From: Sphaerothrix epifaneia
Lineage (GTDB): Bacteria; Cyanobacteriota; Cyanobacteriia; Phormidesmidales; Phormidesmidaceae
DNA: 64,000 nt
Assembly (NCBI RefSeq): GCF_042788235.1
Contig: NZ_JBHZOL010000044.1
Span: 22,669-86,668, forward strand
Direction of reading: 5' to 3'
Shown: piece after piece, positions 27,628-35,719 of the stretch
How positions within the stretch are numbered: position 1 is the first letter of the stretch
Layout of the letters: each line of letters opens with the position of its first letter
The notes under the pieces: model-generated
Database searches by the model: none
What the model was told of the DNA's origin: nothing
Seen by the model: the letters and a program-made list of their open reading frames with translations, nothing else
Translations under genes and position numbers: made by a program

Positions 27628-30600
27628 ATGCCACGTGCAATTATCTTGACGTCTCATCCCGATGAATACGATGCTGTTCGTGCTCATTTGACGGAACTTG
27701 AAGAAGAGACACATCCTCAAGGAACTGTCTACGAATTAGGACATTTCTCGTCCAATGAACAAATTTGGGAAGTCGCGATCGTTGAGATTGACAATAACAA
27801 TGCTAGTGCGGCTTCAGAGACTGAAAGAGCCATCAATCATTTCAAACCTAACGTCATTTTTTTAGTTAGTGCTGCTACCGGAATTAAAGATGTGTCCTTG
27901 GGCGATATTGTGATTGCCGATAAGGTCTATGCATATGAATCGGGAAGAGCAGAAAATGAATTTCACCCACGTCCAGATGTACACAAGCCATTTTACGCAC
28001 TAAAAGCAAGGGCTAAAGTAGAACGAAGAAAGACTGACTGGTTCAGTAGAGCACTTCATGGAATGACCAGTCCACCCCCTTCTGTTCTTCTGGCACCGAT
28101 CGCATCCGGAGATAAAGAACTTGCTGGTGAAAAGACAGAGCTTCTAAATTTCTTACGTTCTCAATATGGCGATACTGTTGCTGTTGAGAATGTAGGATTT
28201 GGCTTTTTCGCAGCTGTTGAAGCAAATGGAGGAGTTCCTGCACTAGCAGTACACTGGATATTTTGTTCGCTTACTAATAGTGCAGAAGCTATTCAAGAAG
28301 ACGCTAAGCCTGTTGCATCTCAGAATGCAAGTGCATTTATTTTTGGGATTCTCGCAAAGCATACGATAGCTGATTCGGAAACCACACAGCGCATTGAAGG
28401 TGTGAGGTCATATGGGATAACTTCCGATGCCTTACTTGCTGATATTGGGCAACGAGTTGAAGCAGCAGTATATAGCAACTCGGGAAGTCTTAACAGTGAA
28501 CGGCATAAACGCATCGACAATGCACAGACCTTGATTAATCAAGGCCAATTCAATCAAGCAGTTCAATATCTAAATGAGCTAAAGGCAGAGCTGTGGTATC
28601 AATTGGACGATATTCTCAAGTATCGTCTTCTCGCAAGTCTTGGAATGGCAAAGTTAGGGCTTGATGAAATTAGTGACGCAGCAACAATCTTCATCGAAGC
28701 ATTGCAATATAACCAAGAAGACGACAAAGCCATAGCGAATGCGGCCATGGGGTATGTGTTTCAAAAGAATTACACCACAGCCGAGGCTTTGATCAAGGAA
28801 GCATTAGAGCGCAATCCAGCGAGTGGTTTTGCATATTCACTACGCATTCGAGTTGCTCCAGTCACAGCAAACCTTGAGTCAGTATTAAAACAAGTTCCAT
28901 CTGAATATCACCAAAATACAGATGTTTTAGTAGCATTCGGAGAAGCAGCTCTAAATCGCAAATTGTATGATAAGGCAGCAGAATGCTGGCAAGCGGCTCT
29001 AGAAGGTAATAACGATCGGAGTATGGATAGCGTCAAGACTTTTCTGGCTGTCGCTCTGCTCAAACCGGTTGCTAATAACTATCCACTCATCGCTGCTGGC
29101 CAGCTTTTAGAACACCAAAAGCATAATTTGGAGCGGATTATTTCTCTACTGACTGAAGTTTTAGGGGGAGAATATGTAAATCCATATGATTTGTCGCATC
29201 TGCAATTCACCGCATTAGTTAATCGAGCATCTGCTTTTCGCTTGTTAGGTCGGCAGGATGAAGCCATTCGTGACATTGAAGTTGCTCGACAAAAAGAACC
29301 AGAAGACCATTATCTGGTTATACAACGTGCCCTTTTAGCTCATGAAAAAGGGGATGAAGAGGGAGCTTACAACTATGTGAGCCCGATTTTGCTGTCTTCT
29401 CAAACTCCAGAGGTATCTTTATTGGCGGCTAGCTCTTTGATGGCTCTTAACCGTGACGAAGAAGCAGAAGAGGTATTAGATCAATTCTTGAAAACAAATA
29501 GTCCTGAAGCACTCAAACGAGATGCCAAGCGTCTAAAATTTGACTTGTTTTTGGAACGTGGCGATCGCCATAATGCCGAAGCCGTGCTTCAACAAGTAAA
29601 TAGTGAAGCTCCAGAAAGCATTTTTACGATTATTCAAAATATGCGCTGGCAAAAGTACACTTGTACAGAGGCGAGTATTCCAGCGCTAGTTGAACAAGCT
29701 AAAGCCGTTCTCGCTTCTAAATCTTCTGTCCCAGCTCAAATGTGTCTCGCCGATATTCTCTATTCATTAGAGTATTATCGTGATGCAGCCGAAATCTACG
29801 AGCAATTTGTTGATAAAAGTCTGAATACTCCTCTTTCCCGGCGGCTATTACAGACCTATTTCTCAGCAGGTAACTACAGAGAGGTGCTAAATCTTTGTGA
29901 GCAGCTTCTTGATAAATACGGTCCGCTGGAAACAGTTTCTGAAATAGCCGCCTACATTTATGACGAAATTGGAGACATGGATAGCGCCCGACGCATCTGC
30001 GAAACCTATCTAGACTCCTTTCTAGAAAACATAGCGATGCAACTGCGACTGGCGGCAGTCAACTATGCTACAGGGGAATATGAAAAACTAGATGCGTTTC
30101 TTGATTCGCAACCAGATACGAAAGGCTTAAATTTAGTCTCTTTAAGGAAACTTGCTCAGCTCTATAAAGTTAGAAATCGAATAGACAGATTTCTTGAAAC
30201 CATCTACGAGATAAGACACCACTTTTATGATGATGGACAAGTTCACGCCTTCTATCAGATTTCATATCTTGAGGCGACCAAGATTCAACCAGGTATTCAA
30301 AGTTTCGAGACGGTGCAAGATGGATGTGGGGTGCTTTTAAGAAACGAATTTGGTAAAGAACAGTGGTATGTTGTTGAAGATCAGCCAGATGCGGTTTTCG
30401 CTCAGTACGAGCTAAATTCTAGTCAACCACTTTATCAAGCTCTGATTGGCAAGAATATAGGGGATGAAATTGTTCAGGCAGAAGATGGCTTTGGTCGAAA
30501 CTCTCTTCACATTGCAGCTATTACAGACAAATATTGTGCAGCAGGTAAACAAAGCTTTTCTGTCTTAGAGAACCATACAGACATTAAAAGCTTCAGAATG

Positions 30601-31803
30601 GTTGCTGTCCCGATGGATGGGGAGAATCTTTCAAATGATTGGGTGCAACAGTTCATCGAAGGATTACAACAGCATCAAGACCATTTTGAGCTTATTAAGT
30701 CTAAATATATTTCAGGTACGTTTCCTTTTGGTGCTGTTGCCAGCTTAATGAATCGCAATCCGATAGAGCTTTGGCAAGTTCTAGCTTTTGGAGCTTCCCC
30801 CTTTATTCATGCATGGTCTAACTTTCAGCATGAGAAGTTTGAAGATGCTTTGATGAGTCTTCAGAAAGGAGGGCTCGTAGTTATTGACCCTATCTCATTA
30901 GTGACTATTCATCATTTAGGGGTTGCAGATGATGTCATTAGGCTTTTAGGAAGATTTGGGATTACTCAATCAACAATTGATCTATTCGGCGAGATGATTG
31001 AAAGAGCACAAGGTGTTCAACGCGAAGGTTTTGCCACCTTTGGAGTGGAAGGAGGTCAGGGCATTTTTCAGGAAGTTTCCTCTGAGCAAATTGATCAGCA
31101 GAAAGTTTTCTTTGAAAGAGTTATTAACTGGATTAGAGACAATTGCCAGATTCTACCTTGTAATAGAGCCTTAGATATCAACAAATCCGAACGGGACAAG
31201 CTGGCAGAATGCATAACTTCAGCCTTTATTGACACGGTTTTGATTGCTGGAGAACCTGGAAGAATTTTGTACTCTGATGATCAATGGCTACGCTGGTATG
31301 CCCATGCTGATTCAGGAGTTCTAGGAGTTTGGACGCAAGTCACTTTGAAATACTGTTTAGAGCAACAGTCTGTAAATGAGTCGCTCTACCAGAAGTCAGT
31401 CATACAACTCGCAGCTAATGCTTACACTTATACAGTAATTGATGCCGATATCTTGATGGCATCTGCTAGATTGGCCGAATGGAAAGTACGGCCAGTTTAC
31501 ACTGCTGTATTGAAGGCATTAGCCAATGAAAAGAATACCAATCTGGGTTATGTAATTTCTATCTCAGCAGATTTTATTAAACAGCTATACCTTGAAGTTA
31601 TTGTCACCGAAATGCACTGGACTGACCCTAGAGATCCATTAGTCTTTGAACTGCTCAGAATTTTAACAAAAAGATCAAATGTTGATTTTATTCAACAACT
31701 CAAGAGAGCCTTGAGACAAAGATTTGAGCTAATCCCTTTGAAGAAAAGAGAAGTCTTTTTGGTTTTGGATTCCTGGCTCACATCTCAACGAGTGATCACT
31801 TGA
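27628..31803 (+). CDS. Degenerate PNP-TPR-GreA/B-C-PIN giant protein
   Basis: Encodes 1391 residues. Residues 1-245 align with the PNP domain of the gene at 12690 (same MPRA start and HPQGTVYE segment), but the active site is gone: GAGN became DNNN, GIAGG became SAATG, VEMEG became VENVG and the catalytic RGISD became HWIFC. Residues about 265-900 are TPR-like helical repeats. Residues about 905-985 contain QPLYQALIGKNIGDEI, the C-terminal domain type of transcription factors GreA/GreB. Residues about 1080-1225 have PIN-nuclease features: VVIDPISL near 1083, a LFGEMIE glutamate and RILYSDDQWLRW near 1211. TPR-GreAB-C-PIN combinations are known from computational work on conflict systems. The likely role is an RNA-cutting effector, with the dead PNP part as an adaptor or ligand sensor; this is inference. 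Confidence 0.8.
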   Translation: MPRAIILTSHPDEYDAVRAHLTELEEETHPQGTVYELGHFSSNEQIWEVAIVEIDNNNASAASETERAINHFKPNVIFLVSAATGIKDVSLGDIVIADKVYAYESGRAENEFHPRPDVHKPFYALKARAKVERRKTDWFSRALHGMTSPPPSVLLAPIASGDKELAGEKTELLNFLRSQYGDTVAVENVGFGFFAAVEANGGVPALAVHWIFCSLTNSAEAIQEDAKPVASQNASAFIFGILAKHTIADSETTQRIEGVRSYGITSDALLADIGQRVEAAVYSNSGSLNSERHKRIDNAQTLINQGQFNQAVQYLNELKAELWYQLDDILKYRLLASLGMAKLGLDEISDAATIFIEALQYNQEDDKAIANAAMGYVFQKNYTTAEALIKEALERNPASGFAYSLRIRVAPVTANLESVLKQVPSEYHQNTDVLVAFGEAALNRKLYDKAAECWQAALEGNNDRSMDSVKTFLAVALLKPVANNYPLIAAGQLLEHQKHNLERIISLLTEVLGGEYVNPYDLSHLQFTALVNRASAFRLLGRQDEAIRDIEVARQKEPEDHYLVIQRALLAHEKGDEEGAYNYVSPILLSSQTPEVSLLAASSLMALNRDEEAEEVLDQFLKTNSPEALKRDAKRLKFDLFLERGDRHNAEAVLQQVNSEAPESIFTIIQNMRWQKYTCTEASIPALVEQAKAVLASKSSVPAQMCLADILYSLEYYRDAAEIYEQFVDKSLNTPLSRRLLQTYFSAGNYREVLNLCEQLLDKYGPLETVSEIAAYIYDEIGDMDSARRICETYLDSFLENIAMQLRLAAVNYATGEYEKLDAFLDSQPDTKGLNLVSLRKLAQLYKVRNRIDRFLETIYEIRHHFYDDGQVHAFYQISYLEATKIQPGIQSFETVQDGCGVLLRNEFGKEQWYVVEDQPDAVFAQYELNSSQPLYQALIGKNIGDEIVQAEDGFGRNSLHIAAITDKYCAAGKQSFSVLENHTDIKSFRMVAVPMDGENLSNDWVQQFIEGLQQHQDHFELIKSKYISGTFPFGAVASLMNRNPIELWQVLAFGASPFIHAWSNFQHEKFEDALMSLQKGGLVVIDPISLVTIHHLGVADDVIRLLGRFGITQSTIDLFGEMIERAQGVQREGFATFGVEGGQGIFQEVSSEQIDQQKVFFERVINWIRDNCQILPCNRALDINKSERDKLAECITSAFIDTVLIAGEPGRILYSDDQWLRWYAHADSGVLGVWTQVTLKYCLEQQSVNESLYQKSVIQLAANAYTYTVIDADILMASARLAEWKVRPVYTAVLKALANEKNTNLGYVISISADFIKQLYLEVIVTEMHWTDPRDPLVFELLRILTKRSNVDFIQQLKRALRQRFELIPLKKREVFLVLDSWLTSQRVIT

Positions 31804-31857
31804 AGCCACTCGATATCCATTTATACCAAATCCCGTTGGAACACCCCCGTTTCCAGA

Positions 31858-31877
31858 GGGCGCATGGCTATGCGCCC
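31858..31877. repeat. Palindromic dispersed repeat (8-bp stem, 4-base loop)
   Basis: GGGCGCAT and ATGCGCCC flank GGCT, within a longer segment (about 31821-31885) of the kind scattered in cyanobacterial genomes. It lies 55 bases after the end of the PNP/TPR cluster and could act as a stem-loop terminator, though no T-run follows. It marks the border between the cluster and the GC-rich wall-hydrolase gene. The rest of 31804-32066 shows only a degraded short frame on the minus strand. Confidence 0.7.
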
Positions 31878-32066
31878 CTACAGATTTCCTGGATTGATTC
31901 GGGGGAGCCGAGTTCGGATTCGGTATTAGACTATTTTCAAATGCATTTATCAGTCCAACCTCAACATTTGCCGCTATTTTCCACAAACCTGCCATAGCCA
32001 CCTCCTAACCTTTGGCATACAGGGCTTCCGAGGGAACCCCATCATCCCCCCCTCACCCTGGGAGCC

Positions 32067-34331
32067 ATGCCCAGCCGCATTCCCAAAAGCCTCACATCTC
32101 TACTCCTCGCCAGCATTCTTGCCTTCATCCTGCTGCTGGCTCCAATCCTCGGGCTTTCCCCAGCCCACGCCGAAGCCTGGGACGAACAGATCCCCTCCAC
32201 CGTCTACAACGGCGCACTGGTTCCCGACCGGGGCCACATCACCTTCTCCACCCTGCCCGTCATCAGCGAAGCGGGCTCCCTGCAAATCCCCGATTCCCTC
32301 GCCGCGCAACTGGGCTACAACCCCTCTCGCATCTGGTCAGAAAATACCCCCATCGATCAGGTGCTGATGCTTGGCGACCTACAAGACGCCTTTGGCCTGG
32401 GAAACTTCAACCTCGCCACCATCGCTCAACTCACCGGGCTCAACCTCAACGGCATCAGCCTGACCAACTTTCCCCTCATCGCTCAGCAAACCCTCGCCAG
32501 CCTGGTCGATGCCATTCCCCAACTGGCCCAGCGCACTCTAGATCAGGTGCCCATTCTCAAAGACCTGGTTAACCTCAACCTCCACAACCTTGGCTCATCT
32601 GCGCTCAGCGACCTGGCCCTGCAATCTCTCAACCTGGACGACTTCGGCAGCAGCCCCCTGTCAGAACTGGCCAGCAACGACCTACTGGGTCAGTTCTCCC
32701 TCGGCGATCTGGATCTGGGCCAGTACAGCTTCAACGACATCCCTGGTCTTACCCAAACTCCCTTAGAAGACCTGCAGGGCTGGCAGCAAACCTTTGTGGG
32801 TCAGGTACCGGGGCTCTCCCAGGTGTCCTTCGCCGCTTTTCCCAATGCCCCTGCTGTAGGCTACTTCGGCTTCATCGCCATTGATGATGTCACCTATGGC
32901 CCGATGGAACACCGCAACACCCCCACCCAGCGCTCCATCACCGGCAGCGATAAAGTGGGCTTCAACTATCAGTGTGCTCAACCCCGAGGCTGCGCCTACC
33001 TGGAACTCAACTCGCCTGTATCTCTTGGTGTGGCTGGCGATCCACCCGGACTTCACGGAGCGCAGTGGATTCAAGGCGGCACCGGACAGGGTGCTCAGAT
33101 GGTGCCAGGGGGCCACGGCATTCTTAGCGTCATCAACGGCGGGCAGGAGCCAACGGGGCGGTTGCCCTTTGGCCCGGTCTTCAAAGTGGTGCTCACCAAC
33201 ACGGATGAATCCTCCGGCACCGGCAGCTTCGGCATCTACTTTCGGGTCTGCCACCACGGCTTTATCGATCTGGGCTGTACGCCCTACTTCATTGGCCCCA
33301 TCCCCTGGTTCAGCGCTAAAGAGAAAGGCATTGTCTTTGTCGGCGAGACTCCGGGCACTCCACCCGGCGATATTCCCGACATTCCGCCCTTGCCTGCTGA
33401 GGTGCAGCAGCAGATTGACGCGCTAATTCAAGCCAACGAGCCGGATTTTCTCAGTGCGGTGAATGTAGACGGTCCCTGTTTAGCCAAAATCATGAGCCAG
33501 GTGCCGCCTGGGGAATCTGCCGCTGCTGCGACAACTGTGCCCAAGCTGCTGGAAGCCGCTCAACGGGCAGGCATTACCGACCGAGCACAGATTGCCTACA
33601 TTCTGGCCACGGCTGAAACCGAAACCAACTTTCGTCCCCGCAATGAAGACGGCGGCTACTGCGGGGAATACGGCCCCGGCTGCTACTACGGTCGCGGCGA
33701 CGTGCAGCTCACCGGCCAGAGCAACTACCAGTACTGGTCTAACCGCCTGGGGGTAGACCTGATCAATCATCCTGAGCTGGCCAACCAGCCCGACTTGGCC
33801 GCTCGCATAGCTGTGGAGGGAATGCGGGATGGCACCTTCACTGGCAGACGACTGGGGCAGTACATCAGCGGCGACCAGCGCGATTTCGTGGGGGCTCGCC
33901 ACATCGTCAACGACAGCGACAAGAGCAGTCAGGTGGCGCAGCAGGCAAATCGGTTTCTAGGGGCGCTCAATCAGTGCTCTACCGTTGTCACCACCACTGA
34001 CACCAACCTCACCAGCGCCAATCATCCCGGTCAGCTCATTGCTCATTCCAACGGCAGTGCCACTCAGCAGAGAATCGTCAATGCCATCAATGCCCACTAC
34101 AACGAGTCATCTGCGGGTGGGCCAGGGGGTGGCAACGTCGCCTGTGCTTATGAAGTGAACCGGGTGCTGCAAGATTCCATCGGTCACAAAATTGGCTCTA
34201 ATCCAAATCTGGTGGCTTCCGTTGAAGCGGATTTGCAGTCTGGGGCGGGACAACACATTGGGGCTCAGTGGGCACATGCCGGAGATGTCATTGGGTTTCG
34301 CCGTACTTTTAAGACTAAAACCTTTGAATAA
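32067..34331 (+). CDS. Secreted GH19-type cell-wall hydrolase, C-terminal domain truncated
   Basis: Encodes 754 residues with a signal peptide (cleavage likely after SPAHA, about residue 35). Residues 60-240 are repeats rich in L, N and D (DLQDAFGLGNFNLATI). Residues about 480-640 match the glycoside hydrolase 19 endolysin type: ILATAETETNFRPRNED with the catalytic glutamates, YYGRGDVQLTG and NHPELANQPDLAARIA. From about 685, a papain-like NlpC-type start (VACAYEVNRVL, GSNPNLVASVEADL) runs to AGDVIGF and then stops within 14 residues, so its histidine half is missing. The last codons belong to the AT-rich cassette that follows. On plasmids such proteins open the peptidoglycan for conjugation. 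High G+C, unlike both neighbours. Confidence 0.85.
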   Translation: MPSRIPKSLTSLLLASILAFILLLAPILGLSPAHAEAWDEQIPSTVYNGALVPDRGHITFSTLPVISEAGSLQIPDSLAAQLGYNPSRIWSENTPIDQVLMLGDLQDAFGLGNFNLATIAQLTGLNLNGISLTNFPLIAQQTLASLVDAIPQLAQRTLDQVPILKDLVNLNLHNLGSSALSDLALQSLNLDDFGSSPLSELASNDLLGQFSLGDLDLGQYSFNDIPGLTQTPLEDLQGWQQTFVGQVPGLSQVSFAAFPNAPAVGYFGFIAIDDVTYGPMEHRNTPTQRSITGSDKVGFNYQCAQPRGCAYLELNSPVSLGVAGDPPGLHGAQWIQGGTGQGAQMVPGGHGILSVINGGQEPTGRLPFGPVFKVVLTNTDESSGTGSFGIYFRVCHHGFIDLGCTPYFIGPIPWFSAKEKGIVFVGETPGTPPGDIPDIPPLPAEVQQQIDALIQANEPDFLSAVNVDGPCLAKIMSQVPPGESAAAATTVPKLLEAAQRAGITDRAQIAYILATAETETNFRPRNEDGGYCGEYGPGCYYGRGDVQLTGQSNYQYWSNRLGVDLINHPELANQPDLAARIAVEGMRDGTFTGRRLGQYISGDQRDFVGARHIVNDSDKSSQVAQQANRFLGALNQCSTVVTTTDTNLTSANHPGQLIAHSNGSATQQRIVNAINAHYNESSAGGPGGGNVACAYEVNRVLQDSIGHKIGSNPNLVASVEADLQSGAGQHIGAQWAHAGDVIGFRRTFKTKTFE

Positions 34332-34692
34332 TGATAGGCAAAATAGACTCGAAGGATTCAGCTTGCATACCTTCCAATAAAGCCAATATAAAATCAACTG
34401 CAATCTTATCCTTCCAAAGTCCACGCATTGCAGTGACTAAGCCAGTAACTGTCAAACCGGTAGCACTTGTTAACACTACAAGCTTATCAGGATTGTTTCT
34501 TAAAATAAGACAGAGAGAAATTAGTGCTATAAAAGCGGCGATGATAACCCCCATGCAAATCCGAAACTCGTTCTCTTTAGATGATCTCAAGTTTTCAAGC
34601 TTAGCCTTCAAGGGAGATAACTCCAACTGGCTGAAGTCATCCCCTAACCTAATCAGTGAATGAGACTTTAAGATTTTTTTGAGTTCGCTCAT
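34315..34692 (-). CDS. Small membrane protein of CHAT cassette
   Basis: Encodes 125 residues from the ATG at 34692; an upstream ATG at 34731 would add 13 residues lacking conservation clues. Two hydrophobic segments (ICMGVIIAAFIALISLCLIL, and LVVLTSATGLTVTGLVTAM) form a probable hairpin in the membrane, with charged ends. The N-terminus is helical (SELKKILKSHSLIRLGDDF). The family is not recognised. It overlaps the tail of the wall-hydrolase gene by 17 bases on the opposite strand. Position after the CHAT-like gene suggests it is the third gene of that cassette. Confidence 0.6.
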   Translation of the reverse strand: MSELKKILKSHSLIRLGDDFSQLELSPLKAKLENLRSSKENEFRICMGVIIAAFIALISLCLILRNNPDKLVVLTSATGLTVTGLVTAMRGLWKDKIAVDFILALLEGMQAESFESILPIIIQRF

Positions 34693-34756
34693 ATTGAAAT
34701 ATATTCGAATATGTATAAAATTTGGAGGCAAATGAAACTAGATCTAGGCAGCAATT

Positions 34757-35719
34757 TTACTGTCTCATAATGTAATTCTTGGCAACTGCGGCGGCAGCAT
34801 CTACATAATGAATCTCTGCTGCGTTTAGCAAAGAAATGATTGTCCTGTAAAAAACAGCCAGACGATATTCCAGAATAGCAGGCTTTTCATTAACTAAGAC
34901 GATGCATTTTCTGTATTTTTTGATTACATTGCCAATCAAAACCGAGTTACAGACAACAAAGTCAAAAACGCCATTATAATCATTAGGAATTACTTCAATA
35001 AATTTTTCAACGCTCAGTAAACCGTCAAATAGTTCTATTCTATTGCCGGGAGAAATATAGCTATCAAATAAAGAATCCAGGATCAAACGGGTTTTATATT
35101 TTGTGTACAGCTTGTCAGTAAGAGCTTCCTGTTTTTGAATCAATTTGTGAAACTTTGAGTCATCTAATAGGTTATTAAAAAACTTACTCAAAAATTCGTT
35201 TATTTCTGCTGTTGACCGTATAGGAGATAAATATTCGTTTCCGTCTTTATTCTCCTTGCAAAAGCTTCTAAAAGAATTTTGGATGAATTGAATCTGATTT
35301 TGTTCAGAACTCATGATCAAATCTAATAAGGTATTCGGAGTGACAAAATCAGTTTTGCGGAAGTTAGAGGCTCTCCAATGAGCAACCAGTGTAACAACTT
35401 CGAAGTCTCTAAATATATTTTCAAAATCATTCAGGCTGACATCTCTAAAGACCTTGACTCCGCAGGTTTCGACATAGGAAGCAACCTTATTGACAATTTC
35501 GACTACTTCGGGAAAATATTTCATTTCCCATAGAGCCTCTTGCCGAACTAGAGAAGGATTAGGGAAAATGCTTCTCACAAAGTCCTTTTCGGTATCGCTC
35601 GCTAAATTAAAATAGAAGTCTTCTTGAGTCAGAGGCAGTGCTATAGCTAAAGCACAGTCACTTGGTTTAGTTATTTTGGATCGAAAGCTTTGCATGAAAA
35701 TTGAATTGAGATGGTCCAC
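34757..35719 (-). CDS. Divergent CHAT-like cysteine peptidase
   Basis: Encodes 320 residues. The pattern is that of CHAT (caspase HetF associated with TPR) peptidases: a strand ending in a histidine, VVTLVAHWRAS (His114), and a strand ending in a cysteine, VFDFVVCNSVLIGN (Cys257), preceded by a DGLLSVEKFIEVIP segment. In CHAT proteases this His-Cys pair is catalytic. There is no signal peptide, so the protein is cytoplasmic. The start overlaps the end of the lipoprotein gene by 53 bases; an in-frame ATG at 35695 would shorten the overlap. CHAT proteins act in caspase-like defence, cutting a partner when triggered. The assignment is from motifs only. Confidence 0.55.
   Translation of the reverse strand: MDHLNSIFMQSFRSKITKPSDCALAIALPLTQEDFYFNLASDTEKDFVRSIFPNPSLVRQEALWEMKYFPEVVEIVNKVASYVETCGVKVFRDVSLNDFENIFRDFEVVTLVAHWRASNFRKTDFVTPNTLLDLIMSSEQNQIQFIQNSFRSFCKENKDGNEYLSPIRSTAEINEFLSKFFNNLLDDSKFHKLIQKQEALTDKLYTKYKTRLILDSLFDSYISPGNRIELFDGLLSVEKFIEVIPNDYNGVFDFVVCNSVLIGNVIKKYRKCIVLVNEKPAILEYRLAVFYRTIISLLNAAEIHYVDAAAAVAKNYIMRQ

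Noticed and set aside
32012..32572. 186-residue frame rich in P, R, H and S on the plus strand
   Set aside because: It is a shadow of the wall-hydrolase gene in another frame; its composition (PRRTGSRPGP-type) is typical of GC-rich antiphase reading.
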